Assembly (NCBI RefSeq): GCF_001613365.1
Contig: NZ_BDCF01000059.1
Location: 1-50,606 of the forward strand
DNA length: 50,606 bases
Origin: Nocardia xishanensis NBRC 101358
GTDB lineage: Bacteria > Actinomycetota > Actinomycetes > Mycobacteriales > Mycobacteriaceae
Reading direction: 5' to 3'
Part shown: positions 42,415 to 50,606 of the stretch, piece by piece
Layout: every line of letters begins with the position of its first letter
How positions within the stretch are numbered: position 1 is the first letter of the stretch
The notes under the pieces: model-generated
Seen by the model: the letters and a program-made list of their open reading frames with translations, nothing else
Databases searched by the model: none
Told to the model about the DNA's origin: nothing
Made by a program: the position numbers and the translations under genes

Positions 42415-43494
42415 ATGGACCTCGTGGGCCTACGCGTGATCGACGCGCACATCCACCAGTGGGATCCGCTGACCACGCCGCGCGATTTCAGCAACCTCGC
42501 CCGGCTGTTCAAATACCTGCCGGTGCCGATCGGTCTCGCCACCCGGCTCGCCCCACGCCGCGACCGTGAATTCGTCGGCGACCCAACGGCATACGTGCAT
42601 CCCTATCTGCCCGCTGACTACCGGACCGACGCGGTGGGTGTCCCGGTGGAGTCGATCGTGCACGTCGAGGTGGAGTGGACCGGGTCAGGCCCGACCGCGA
42701 AGGCGGACGAGACGCGCTGGGTCGCCAGCCTGCCGTTCGGCGTCGACACCCCGCGGCTCGGCGCCGTCATCGGGTCGGCCGATCCGGCCGCCGACGGCTT
42801 CGCGGCGCTGCTCGACGCGCACCGGACCGCGTCGCCGCTGTTCCGCGGCATCCGCACGATGGTCGCGCACCACCCGGACACCGGCATCAGATCCTTCGCT
42901 GGCGGCGCTGGCGCGCTCACCACGAGCCGTTTCCTGGACGGGTTCGCCGAACTCGCCGAGCGCGGGCTCTCCTTCGAGGCATGGGTGTACTCGCACCAGC
43001 TGCCCGAGGTGACCGCGCTGGCCGAGCGCTATCCCGAGGTCACCATCGTGCTGAACCACCTCGCCACGCCCGCGGGCCTGTACGGGAAGGTCGGCAAGCA
43101 CACCGGCGCGAATCCGGGCGAGCGCAGGAAACTGTTCCTGAGCTGGCGCGACGACCTGAGCGCGCTGGGCGCGATGCCCAACGTCGTCGCAAAGGTCAGC
43201 GGACTGATGATGCCGATTCTCGGGCATCCGGTGCCCAAGCGCGGGAGTTCCACGCCGGTGCCCGAGCTGGTGGAGCGGGTCGGTCCGCTGGTAGCGCACG
43301 CGATGGACGTCTTCGGGCCCGAGCGCTTGCTGTGGGGCTCGAATTTCCCGGTGGACAGACCGATCACGCGCATCGCCGACAGCGCGCAGGTGATCGCCGA
43401 CGCCGTGACCGCCCACGGCGGCGGGCCCGTCGATCTGGCCCAGATCTTCCGCGGCACCGCCGAGCGGGTCTACCGCATCGAGGCGCCGGAGTAG
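42415..43494 (+). CDS. Amidohydrolase-family protein (COG3618-like)
   Basis: The 359-residue TIM-barrel protein has the metal motif DAHIHQWDP (residues 10-18), a strand-4 VLNHLATP segment and the C-terminal WGSNFPVDRP typical of lactonases and decarboxylases of the amidohydrolase superfamily, such as fuconolactonase-like proteins. The substrate cannot be told from sequence. ATG 42415 has AGGAGG 7 nt upstream. It precedes a flavin monooxygenase by 128 bp, in the same direction, so hydrolysis of a lactone or ester made by that enzyme is an idea, not a finding. Confidence 0.85.
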   Translation: MDLVGLRVIDAHIHQWDPLTTPRDFSNLARLFKYLPVPIGLATRLAPRRDREFVGDPTAYVHPYLPADYRTDAVGVPVESIVHVEVEWTGSGPTAKADETRWVASLPFGVDTPRLGAVIGSADPAADGFAALLDAHRTASPLFRGIRTMVAHHPDTGIRSFAGGAGALTTSRFLDGFAELAERGLSFEAWVYSHQLPEVTALAERYPEVTIVLNHLATPAGLYGKVGKHTGANPGERRKLFLSWRDDLSALGAMPNVVAKVSGLMMPILGHPVPKRGSSTPVPELVERVGPLVAHAMDVFGPERLLWGSNFPVDRPITRIADSAQVIADAVTAHGGGPVDLAQIFRGTAERVYRIEAPE

Positions 43495-43515
43495 CTCCGC
43501 CCGGGTCGCGGCCCG

Positions 43516-43546
43516 TTGACAAAGCCGCAGGGCGCGCGCCTAATGA
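43516..43546 (+). promoter_or_regulatory. Candidate promoter of the flavin monooxygenase
   Basis: TTGACA (43516-43521) and TAATGA (43541-43546) are separated by 19 bp, slightly long, about 75 bp before the monooxygenase start. It would allow expression apart from the amidohydrolase. Confidence 0.4.
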
Positions 43547-43622
43547 GATGGCAGGTGCGGACACTGATGTCGCCCGACATCACATGCGTTCGCGCGGCCG
43601 GACTCATGGAGCGAGCGGTGCG

Positions 43623-45113
43623 ATGAACGAGACGACCATCGACCACGAAGTGATCATCGTCGGGGCCGGGTTCTCCGGTATCGGCGCGGCGATCAAGCTG
43701 CGCGCGGCCGGTTTCGAGGACTTCCTCATCGTCGACGACGCGGACGGCGCGGGCGGCACCTGGCATTGGAACACCTATCCCGGTGTGGCCGTGGACATCC
43801 CGTCGTTCAGCTATCAGTTCTCCTTCGATCAGCGGGCGGACTGGTCGAGGGTCTACGCGCCAGGCCGCGAACTCAAGGCCTACGCCGAATCGTGCGTGGA
43901 CAAGTACGGACTGCGCCCGCGCATCCGTTTTCGCACCACGATCACCGACGCGGGATTCGACGAACAGCGCCACCTGTGGCGGCTGCGCACCAGCTCCGGC
44001 GACGAATTGCGTACCCGCTACGTGATCAGCGCGACCGGCGTGCTGACCCGGCCGAAGCTGCCCGACATCCCCGGCGTCGGCGATTTCGGCGGCGCGACCA
44101 TGCACACGTCGCGCTGGGATCACCGGGAAAGCTTGCGCGGCAAGCGAGTCGCGATCATCGGGACCGGCGCCTCCGCGGTGCAGGTGATCCCGGAGATCGC
44201 CCCCGAGGTCGCCCATCTCGTCGTCTTCCAGCGCACCCCGATCTGGTGCCTGCCGCGGCCCGATCTCCCGCTGCCCGCCCCGGCGCGCCTGGCGCTGCGC
44301 CTGCCCGGCGGGCGATCATTGACCAGGTTGATCAGCCAGGCCTATGTGGAGCTGACCTTCCCCATCGCGGCGCACTACTACCGGACGCTGCCGACGGCCG
44401 CTGTCGCCGAGCGCGCCGGGCTGGCCCACCTGCGCCGCCAGGTGCAGGACCCGGTGGTGCGCGAAAAGCTCACGCCCCGTTACGCGCTGGGCTGCAAACG
44501 CCCCAGTTTCTCCAACGACTACCTGACCGCCTTCAACCGCGACAACGTGCTGCTGGAGACCGACCCGATCCGCGAGATCACCGCCACCGGCGTGCGGACC
44601 GAGGCCACCGAGCACCGGGCGGACGTACTGATCCTGGCGACCGGCTTCAAGGTGATGGAATCGGGCAACATGCCGACCTACGATCTGCGCGGCGTCGGCG
44701 GCCGGGATCTCGAAAAGTGGTGGGACGAGCATCGGCTCCAGGCCTACGAAGGTGTCAGCGTGCCGGGCTTCCCGAATTTCTTCTCGGTGATCGGTCCCTA
44801 TGGCTACAACGGCTCGTCGTATTTCGCGCTGATCGAGAACCAGGTCCGGCACATCCTGCGCTGCCTGCGGCACGCCCGCGCGACCGGTTCGACCCTGGTC
44901 GAGGTCACCGAGGAGGCCAACGATCGGTACTTCCGGGAGATGCTGGCCCGGCGTGGCGGGCAGGTGTTCTGGCAGAAATCCTGTGCCGTGTCCAACAGCT
45001 ACTACTTCGACAAGCACGGCGATGTGCCGCTGCGGCCGTCAACCACCGTGGAGGCCGCGTGGCGCAGCGGTCACTTCGACCTGGCCGACTACCGGTTCGC
45101 CGCGGCCTCCTGA
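43623..45113 (+). CDS. Baeyer-Villiger-type flavin monooxygenase
   Basis: The 496-residue protein has two dinucleotide folds, GAGFSG (14-19) for FAD and GTGASA (180-185) for NADPH. Between them is the Baeyer-Villiger fingerprint FGGATMHTSRWD (155-166). It should insert oxygen into ketones to give esters or lactones, or oxidise heteroatoms; the substrate is unknown. ATG 43623 has GGAG about 12 nt upstream. It converges on the binding-protein gene at 45130 with only 16 bp between the stop codons and no clear terminator. Confidence 0.92.
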   Translation: MNETTIDHEVIIVGAGFSGIGAAIKLRAAGFEDFLIVDDADGAGGTWHWNTYPGVAVDIPSFSYQFSFDQRADWSRVYAPGRELKAYAESCVDKYGLRPRIRFRTTITDAGFDEQRHLWRLRTSSGDELRTRYVISATGVLTRPKLPDIPGVGDFGGATMHTSRWDHRESLRGKRVAIIGTGASAVQVIPEIAPEVAHLVVFQRTPIWCLPRPDLPLPAPARLALRLPGGRSLTRLISQAYVELTFPIAAHYYRTLPTAAVAERAGLAHLRRQVQDPVVREKLTPRYALGCKRPSFSNDYLTAFNRDNVLLETDPIREITATGVRTEATEHRADVLILATGFKVMESGNMPTYDLRGVGGRDLEKWWDEHRLQAYEGVSVPGFPNFFSVIGPYGYNGSSYFALIENQVRHILRCLRHARATGSTLVEVTEEANDRYFREMLARRGGQVFWQKSCAVSNSYYFDKHGDVPLRPSTTVEAAWRSGHFDLADYRFAAAS

Positions 45114-45129
45114 GCGCGGCGGGCGCTTC

Positions 45130-45921
45130 TCAGCGGATGATCGCGGCGGCGATCTGCCGGATCAAGGTCTCGCGCGCCGTGACGAGGGAAGGGCCGTACC
45201 AGGTGAGACTGCGGCCCTCGACGAGCGCGCAGGGAATGCCAGGAAATGCCTCGGGCCCATCGGTTTCGGTGAAAACATACGGCTCGTCGGGCAAGATCGC
45301 CAGCTCGACGCCTCGGGTGAGTTCGGCCTCGTCGACGCGCGGGTAGCGCTCGGGGCGGTCCGCGTGCACGAGGCGCAGCCCGAGTCGGCGCGCGAGGTCG
45401 CCGGTGAAGGTGTCGCGGCCGACGACCATCCACGGCTTGCGCCAGATCGGGATGACGGTCGCGCGCGCGGGCTCCGGAGGCACTGCGGCCCAGACGTTTT
45501 CGGCGGCACGCAACCAGGGCGGCGCGGATACACCGAGCGCCTCGGTGAACAGCCTGGTGAGCGAGGGAAACGCGGCATCTAGCGTCTCGATCCTGGTGAC
45601 CCACACCGGGATACCCGCCGCGCGCAGGCGCTGCACGTCCGCGCGGCGGTTCTCCTCTCGATTGCACAGCACCAGATCGGGAGCCAGCTCGACGATCCGG
45701 CGCAGGTTCGGGTTCTTGGTGCCGCGCACGCGTTCGACGGACAGGTCGGCAGGGTGGGTGCACCACTGCGTCGCCGCGACGAGCAGGCCGGGACAGGTGG
45801 CCGCCACCGATTCGGTGAGCGAGGGCACCAGCGACACGACCCGCCGCACCGGGCGGACGATCGACACCTCGTCGCCGAGGTCGTCGTGTAGCGAGACACG
45901 CCGGGGCGGAACGGTATTCAC
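45130..45921 (-). CDS. Periplasmic-binding-protein-2-fold protein without signal peptide
   Basis: The 263-residue protein resembles the BtuF/FepB class that binds cobalamin or iron chelates: VVSLVPSLTESVAA near residue 30, PDLVLCNREENR near 85, then a helical backbone and a second lobe (IPIWRKPWMVVGRDTFTGDL). It lacks both a signal peptide and a lipobox cysteine, so it is predicted to be cytosolic. The start GTG (45919-45921) overlaps the TetR stop as GTGA, which couples the two. The open frame further upstream is the shadow of tetR. Ligand unknown. Confidence 0.8.
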   Translation of the reverse strand: MNTVPPRRVSLHDDLGDEVSIVRPVRRVVSLVPSLTESVAATCPGLLVAATQWCTHPADLSVERVRGTKNPNLRRIVELAPDLVLCNREENRRADVQRLRAAGIPVWVTRIETLDAAFPSLTRLFTEALGVSAPPWLRAAENVWAAVPPEPARATVIPIWRKPWMVVGRDTFTGDLARRLGLRLVHADRPERYPRVDEAELTRGVELAILPDEPYVFTETDGPEAFPGIPCALVEGRSLTWYGPSLVTARETLIRQIAAAIIR

Positions 45922-46445
45922 GACAGAATCCGGTCGCACAGGACGCGCAGCCGCTCGGGCGGCACCTCGGGCAGCGTGTTGCCCGCGCCGAGCACCAGCA
46001 GGTAGAGGATCTGCGCGGTCTCCTCGGCGGCGGGCTCCGAATAACCGATCTCGTCGAGCAACTCGCGCAGAAACGCCAGCCGGGCCGCGTCGACCCGCTG
46101 CTTGGCCGCGGCGGCGACCGGGTCGTCCAACGCCCACGCCCGGACCGCCACCTCCAGGCGGGCGGGTTCACCGTCGGCGAGCACCAGATCGATCAGCAGA
46201 TCGAGCCTGTCGCGCGGGTCGAGCCGCCCGGCCGCCTGCACCTCCCGGATGTAGCGCAGCGTCTGCACCTCCTCGAAGTGCGCGAGCAGCGCCTTCTTGT
46301 AGCCCGGCATGCCCGAGAAGTGGTGGTAGAAGGACCCGGTACTCAGGCCGGTGGACGCGACCAGCTTGTCGATGGTCAGCGCCGTCGGCCCCGCCGTGCC
46401 GAGGATCGACAGCCCGGAGGCCAGCCATGAGGTCTTGCCCGCCAC
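45918..46445 (-). CDS. TetR-family transcriptional regulator
   Basis: The 175-residue protein has the TetR helix-turn-helix (ALTIDKLVASTGLSTGSFYHHF, about residues 22-43) and an all-helical ligand domain. I placed the start at GTG 46443-46445 (VAGKTSWLASG); the frame stays open far upstream only by chance. A possible -10 (TATAGG) ends about 10 nt before the GTG, so the message may be leaderless. It is divergent from a membrane protein gene, and an AT-rich imperfect palindrome (46461-46473) between them is the likely operator. It is coupled to the binding protein downstream. Confidence 0.88.
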   Translation of the reverse strand: MAGKTSWLASGLSILGTAGPTALTIDKLVASTGLSTGSFYHHFSGMPGYKKALLAHFEEVQTLRYIREVQAAGRLDPRDRLDLLIDLVLADGEPARLEVAVRAWALDDPVAAAAKQRVDAARLAFLRELLDEIGYSEPAAEETAQILYLLVLGAGNTLPEVPPERLRVLCDRILS

Positions 46446-46460
46446 GAAGACCAGCCTATA

Positions 46461-46473
46461 ACATAAATTTTGT
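46461..46473. promoter_or_regulatory. Candidate TetR operator
   Basis: ACATAAATTTTGT is an imperfect inverted repeat in an unusually AT-rich 40-bp stretch between the divergent tetR and membrane-protein genes. Its position fits control of both genes by the TetR protein. Confidence 0.4.
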
Positions 46474-46508
46474 TTTGTTTTTGGGGATGCACACTTCCGG
46501 AGGTCGCG

Positions 46509-46991
46509 ATGACCGCGATGACAGCCACCGCCCAGCCCAGCACCACAGCCGCCCGATGGCCGATCCGCGTGCATCGCGCCGGCGCGTTGTTCCTCGGCAC
46601 CATCGGACTCGCGCACGAGCTCGTCCTGCATCTCTTCAACGGAGCCGACAACGCCGGTGAGGAAGCGGTCAACGAGCTGTCGAGGAACACCACCGCGGCG
46701 CTGTTCGAGGGCGGAAGGGAAGTGACGATCTTCGGGCTCAACACCGGTTACAGCGTCGCCATGGGGCTTCTCGGCCTGCTCTTTTCGATGCTCGCGGTGG
46801 TGGCCGCGCGGACGGCCCCGGCGCTGATCGCGCGCTGGTCGCTGTTCAACTGGATCTGCGTGGCCGCGGCGGGCGGCACGTTCTGGATCTCCTGCCTGTA
46901 CTTCCCCGAACCCGTGGTCGCGTTCGCGGGGCTCTCGACGCTCTGCTTCGCGACCGTGCTGGTGGGTGGTCCGCGCGCGTCGGCGGAGTAG
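46509..46991 (+). CDS. Four-helix membrane protein, unknown
   Basis: The 160-residue protein has four predicted membrane helices, at about 25-42, 79-98, 108-125 and 130-150. A polar loop (NGADNAGEEAVNELSRNTTAALFEGGRE) follows the first. I do not recognise a family. ATG 46509 has GGAGG 6 nt upstream, which rules out the earlier TTG in the same frame. It is divergent from tetR, the classic layout for a target of that repressor, so a transport or stress role is possible. Confidence 0.75.
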   Translation: MTAMTATAQPSTTAARWPIRVHRAGALFLGTIGLAHELVLHLFNGADNAGEEAVNELSRNTTAALFEGGREVTIFGLNTGYSVAMGLLGLLFSMLAVVAARTAPALIARWSLFNWICVAAAGGTFWISCLYFPEPVVAFAGLSTLCFATVLVGGPRASAE

Positions 46992-47228
46992 AGACCACGC
47001 GGATCGGTACGCCAACCCGGGGCAGAAGGCAGCGCAGGTTCGGCACAAAGGCGGTGAACGGACGGCAATCGGGCATTACCTGGTCCACCTCGCCGGAGCA
47101 GACTGGAAGTGGCACCCGGCGCCGAGACGCACCGGCCCTCAGCGCACCGGACGGGATCCGCCCGACGAAGTCCGGAGACGCGGGCCGGCCTCGATGCCGG
47201 GTGCTGACCATCGCGCGAAGGCCGCGGC
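46992..47228. other. Intergenic segment
   Basis: This 237-bp gap between the membrane protein and the end of the SWIM gene is GC-rich. I see no ORF with a ribosome binding site, no tRNA and no strong hairpin. Confidence 0.4.
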
Positions 47229-47993
47229 TCAGTGCCGCAACAGCGCGTACAGCGCGGCGAGCTCACGCAGTCCGGTGGCCGCGCTCGCCTCGTCCTCGGC
47301 GCTCATGCGGAGCGCTCTGCGCAGCAGCATGGAATCGAGATCGTCCATCGCGGAACGGAATTCGACCTTCGGGAGGCCGGGAAGCGGGGTTTCGTCGCCA
47401 TACGGATCGTCGCTGTGGACCGGTCGAGGATCTCGCTCGATACCGCGGATGAGGGTGTCGAGGTCCAACCCGCGCAGCGTGAGAATCTCGCGGGGCCGCT
47501 CGTCGAGTCGCTCGGCGAGCAGATAGCAGACCGCCGCGACATGCTTGCACGGCCAGCCTGGGTCCGGGCAGGTGCAGTCGAAGTCCAATTCGGCCGCCGT
47601 GCTCGGCAGCAGCAGCGGGCCGAGCCCGGTGGGCAGGGCGCCCGAGGCGATCTCCGCCAGCATGCCCGGCGAGCTGCGGATCGTCTCGATCAGCAGGTCC
47701 AGTTCCTCCTCGCGCAGCGCGCGCACACGGAAGGCCGAGGTGAACGGGCGCGGCTGGCTGCCCTGCACCTCCGCGACCACCGCACCGGGCTCGATCCGAT
47801 AACTCACCACCTGCCCCGACCGCGCATAGCTGCGCCCGCGGGCCAGCCTGCCCGGCTCGGCCATCGCCTCGACCGCGTCGATCAGCGCACGCCCCCACCA
47901 GGTGCGGCCGAATCCGCCGCGACGGCTGCGCGCCGCCACGCCGCCCTCGACCGGCAGTCGCTTGCCGTACTTGCTGTAATCCTCGAACGTCAT
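47229..47993 (-). CDS. SWIM zinc-finger protein
   Basis: The 254-residue protein has the SWIM motif CTCPDPGWPCKH (CxCx6CxH), which binds zinc and nucleic acid or protein partners, after an N-terminal region containing FGRTWWGRALIDAVE. Its ATG overlaps the stop codon of the SNF2 helicase gene (ATGA), so the two are coupled. Pairs of a SNF2 helicase and a SWIM protein recur in bacteria, for example YwqA and YwqB in Bacillus subtilis, and probably form a complex. The open frame upstream to 48236 is a shadow of the helicase gene. Confidence 0.9.
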   Translation of the reverse strand: MTFEDYSKYGKRLPVEGGVAARSRRGGFGRTWWGRALIDAVEAMAEPGRLARGRSYARSGQVVSYRIEPGAVVAEVQGSQPRPFTSAFRVRALREEELDLLIETIRSSPGMLAEIASGALPTGLGPLLLPSTAAELDFDCTCPDPGWPCKHVAAVCYLLAERLDERPREILTLRGLDLDTLIRGIERDPRPVHSDDPYGDETPLPGLPKVEFRSAMDDLDSMLLRRALRMSAEDEASAATGLRELAALYALLRH

Positions 47994-50606
47994 TCGCCCA
48001 CCGCCTCGGCGCCGAGGGCGAACAGATCGCGCAGTTCGTCGGTGCTCAGTTCGGTGATCCAGTTCTCCCCCGCCCCGACGGCCAAGTCCGCGAGCCTGCG
48101 CTTGCCGTTGATCATCTCGTCGATCCGCTCCTCGATGGTGTCGACGCAGACGAGCTTGCGCACCTGCACCGCGCGCTGCTGACCGATACGGAACGCGCGG
48201 TCGGTCGCCTGGTTCTCCACCGCCGGATTCCACCAACGGTCCAGGTGCACCACGTGATTGGCGGCCGTCAGGTTCAGTCCGGTGCCGCCTGCCTTGAGCG
48301 ACAACAACATCAGCGGCGGCCCGTCATCGGACTGGAATCCGGTCACCATGGCGTCGCGGCGGCGTTTCGGCACGCCGCCGTGCAGGAACGGGACCTGGCC
48401 GCCGAAGCGCTCGGCGAGATAAGGCGCGACGAGCTCGCCGAACTCGCGGAACTGGGTGAACAGCAACGCCTTCTCGCCGTCGGCGAGCACGGCGTCCACC
48501 ACGTCCTCGACCAGGGCCAGCTTGCCGGACCGGTGCTTGCCGCGAGTCATGACGCCGGAACCGTCGCCGAGGAAGTGCGCGGGGTGGTTGCACACCTGCT
48601 TGAGGCGGGTCAGCGCGCCGAGCACCGCCCCCTTGCGCGCCATGCCTTTCGCGTTCCTGATCTTCTCCATCATGTCGTCGACCACCGCCTGGTACAGCGC
48701 GGCCTGCTCGACGGTCAGATTGGCGCGGACCGTCATCTCCAGCTTCTCCGGCAGGTCGCTGATGACGGACGGATCGGTCTTCACCCGGCGCAGCACGAAC
48801 GGCTGGGTGACGAACCGCAGCCGCGAGATCGCGTTCTGATCGCCCTCCCGCTCGATCGGCACCGCGAATCTCGCCCGGAAGGTCTGCGCGCTGCCCAGCA
48901 GCTTCGGCATCGCGAAATCGAGGATCGAGCGCAGTTCCTCCAGCCGGTTCTCGACGGGAGTTCCGGTAAGCGCCAGGCGATGTCGCGCCCGCAGCGCGCG
49001 AGCCGCGCGGGCCTGCCTGGTCCCGGCGTTCTTGATGTGCTGGGCCTCGTCGAGCACGACGCGCTCCCAGTCCTGCCTGCTCAACGCCTCGATGTCCCTG
49101 GCGAGCAGCGAATAGGTGGTGAGCACCAGGTCGGCCTCGGCCACCGCCGCGTCGAGTTCAGCGCCGCCGCGCCTGCCCGCGCCGTGGTGTACCAGCACCC
49201 GCAGATCCGGCGCGAACCGCTCGGCCTCGCGCTGCCAGTTGCCGACCACCGACATCGGGCACACCAGCAGCGACGGCCCAGGCCGGTCCGCGGGCTGTTC
49301 CCGTTCGTGCACGAGCAGCGCCAGCACCTGCACCGTCTTGCCGAGGCCCATGTCGTCGGCGAGGATTGCGCCGCAACCCATTCGGCTCATGGTGACCAGC
49401 CAGGACAGGCCGCGCAGCTGATAGGGACGCAGCTGCGCCTTCAAGCCGCTCGGAGTGGGGACCGGCTCCGCGTCGTGCCCGCGATCGAGCAGTTCGGCCG
49501 CCCACCCGCTGGCGGTGACCTCGGTGATCGGCACCTGCTCGACCCGGCTGCTCGCCAGTTCGCCGATCATGTCGGCGAACGTGATCGGCGAATCGTCGCT
49601 GTGCGCGGCGACGTAGCGGGCCGCGGCGGCGAGCGCCTTGTGGTCGGCCTGCACCCATTCACCGCGCAACTGCACGAGATCGGATTTGGCGCGGATGAGG
49701 CGCGCCATCTCGGCCTCGGTCAGCACGGTGTCGCCGAGAGCCAATTCCCAGCGGTAACGGACCAATCCGCGCATGCCGACGGTGCTCTCCGCCGCCGGAA
49801 CCGCGCTCTCCACCCGCAGCCGCATGGACGGGGCGGAGATGCTCCACGCGCGCGGCAGCAGCAGCCGGATGCCCGCCGCCTGCAACGCGTGCGCGCCGTG
49901 CGCGACGAGATCGGCGACCACTTCGGTCGGCAGCAGCAGATCCATGGTGCGCGGATCGGTCGGCAGGTCGCGCAGCCGAGGATAGGCGCGCTGAGCCTCG
50001 CCCAGCTTGTCGATGGCGGTGCGGACCAGGCTCGGGTCGCCGTGCAGCGGGATCGGCGCGGGCGCCTCCCCCTCGGTGCGCAGGCAGACCTCCAGGCGCC
50101 ACAGCGCCACCGAATCGTCGGCGAAGCCGAGCTCGCCGTCCGGCTCCAGCAGCCGCAGCACCAGTTCCGGCTCGTCCACGGTCAGGCCGGCGCGCCAGCG
50201 TTCCAGCACCTCGGCCAGCTGATGGCTGCCGCTGTCGAGTGGGCTGTCGCCGACGAGCGCGGCCAGCAGCGGATGCGACGGGGACGACGCGTCCATCGAC
50301 CGCCTTGCGATCGGGTCGGTCAGCTCGCCGACGAGATCCTCCAGCACGGCGGCGGGCCGTCCGGCCACCTGCAAGGCGGCGGGGGCGGCCACCGCGAGCT
50401 CGGCCAGCCAGGCGCGCTGACGCGCGCCGCCGACCAACCGCCACCGCACCCACCATTGGCCGTCATCCCTGCGCAATTCGGGCACGATCCGCCCGGCCCG
50501 CACCCAGCGCTCGACTCCGTGCGCGACATGGGCGAGAAAGCGCAGATCACCCGATACGGCCGAGGGTGGCAACGGCTGGCACAGCGCCGCGGCGGCGGCC
50601 TCGGGC
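47990..50606 (-). CDS. SNF2-family DEAD/DEAH-box helicase (5' end missing)
   Basis: At least 872 residues of a Swi2/Snf2 translocase are present; the frame runs open through the right edge, so the N-terminus is missing. The TTG at 50570-50572 is not a convincing start. Motifs visible: I DDMGLGKTVQ, II LDEAQHIKN, III LTGTPVENRLEEL, V GLNLTAANHVVHLDRWWNP and VI DRAFRIGQQRAVQV. It corresponds to mycobacterial HelZ (Rv2101). The likely role is ATP-driven remodelling of protein-DNA complexes, with the coupled SWIM protein as partner. Confidence 0.95.
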   Translation of the reverse strand, partial: PEAAAAALCQPLPPSAVSGDLRFLAHVAHGVERWVRAGRIVPELRRDDGQWWVRWRLVGGARQRAWLAELAVAAPAALQVAGRPAAVLEDLVGELTDPIARRSMDASSPSHPLLAALVGDSPLDSGSHQLAEVLERWRAGLTVDEPELVLRLLEPDGELGFADDSVALWRLEVCLRTEGEAPAPIPLHGDPSLVRTAIDKLGEAQRAYPRLRDLPTDPRTMDLLLPTEVVADLVAHGAHALQAAGIRLLLPRAWSISAPSMRLRVESAVPAAESTVGMRGLVRYRWELALGDTVLTEAEMARLIRAKSDLVQLRGEWVQADHKALAAAARYVAAHSDDSPITFADMIGELASSRVEQVPITEVTASGWAAELLDRGHDAEPVPTPSGLKAQLRPYQLRGLSWLVTMSRMGCGAILADDMGLGKTVQVLALLVHEREQPADRPGPSLLVCPMSVVGNWQREAERFAPDLRVLVHHGAGRRGGAELDAAVAEADLVLTTYSLLARDIEALSRQDWERVVLDEAQHIKNAGTRQARAARALRARHRLALTGTPVENRLEELRSILDFAMPKLLGSAQTFRARFAVPIEREGDQNAISRLRFVTQPFVLRRVKTDPSVISDLPEKLEMTVRANLTVEQAALYQAVVDDMMEKIRNAKGMARKGAVLGALTRLKQVCNHPAHFLGDGSGVMTRGKHRSGKLALVEDVVDAVLADGEKALLFTQFREFGELVAPYLAERFGGQVPFLHGGVPKRRRDAMVTGFQSDDGPPLMLLSLKAGGTGLNLTAANHVVHLDRWWNPAVENQATDRAFRIGQQRAVQVRKLVCVDTIEERIDEMINGKRRLADLAVGAGENWITELSTDELRDLFALGAEAVGE

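Noticed and set aside
45918..47048. Extended TetR frame of 376 residues
   Set aside because: The extra N-terminal 200 residues are antisense to the four-helix membrane protein gene, which has a strong ribosome binding site. The TetR fold starts at about 46445.
46992..47228. Possible small ORFs between the membrane protein and the SWIM gene
   Set aside because: The frames lack ribosome binding sites and show no hydrophobic or motif pattern.

Overview
The window comes from a high-GC, mycolic-acid-type actinomycete, most likely Nocardia or a close relative. The left half repeats, gene for gene, the mycobacterial chromosome order argS-lysA-hom-thrC-thrB-rho-rpmE-prfA-prmC-sua5-wecA-(atpI-like)-atpBEFHAGDC-DUF2550-PduO adenosyltransferase-murA, all on the minus strand. 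WecA, which starts the arabinogalactan linker, fits a mycolata cell wall. The protein style (GTG/TTG starts, GTGA/ATGA couplings, Arg/Gly-rich Rho insert) agrees. The organism assignment is inference; no rRNA lies inside the window.

Layout. 1-316: tandem minus-strand promoters and a leader that should drive an rRNA operon just off the left edge. 317-15234: murA, adenosyltransferase, DUF2550 protein, the eight ATP synthase genes, an AtpI-like protein, wecA, sua5, prmC, prfA and rpmE. rpmE has a structured leader with competing helices. 15235-15882: regulatory and empty DNA. 15883-25127: a small two-helix membrane protein that converges on and overlaps rho, then the threonine/lysine genes thrB-thrC-hom-lysA and argS. 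25238-29557: DUF3105 protein with a collagen-like tail, DUF305 protein, tRNA-Arg(CCG), two tiny ORFs, a Tat-exported metallophosphoesterase and tRNA-Cys(GCA). 29731-32360: MarR regulator, a membrane-anchored Hsp70-like ATPase fragment and a DUF6159 membrane protein.

32418-37902 is a tightly coupled valine-degradation operon (mmsA, isobutyryl-CoA dehydrogenase, 3-hydroxyisobutyryl-CoA hydrolase, mmsB, echA8). A perfect 14-bp palindrome covers the predicted -35 site of its promoter. Just beyond lie a DUF2157 membrane protein and, divergently, icmF, a B12-dependent isobutyryl-CoA mutase fused to its G-protein chaperone. The PduO-type adenosyltransferase near the left end could supply its adenosylcobalamin. 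The right end holds an amidohydrolase, a Baeyer-Villiger-type flavin monooxygenase, a TetR regulator translationally coupled to a cytosolic metal/cobalamin-binding-type protein and divergent from a four-helix membrane protein, and a SWIM zinc-finger protein coupled to a SNF2 helicase that runs off the window.

Most of the window is conserved core chromosome. The least explained signals are: the mutually exclusive pairings upstream of rpmE; a 49-bp repeat that forms the N-termini of two adjacent valine genes; the Gly-X-Pro tail on the DUF3105 protein; the palindromic operators; and the Hsp70-like protein with no substrate-binding domain. I saw no CRISPR array, no intact insertion sequence and no clear defence island.
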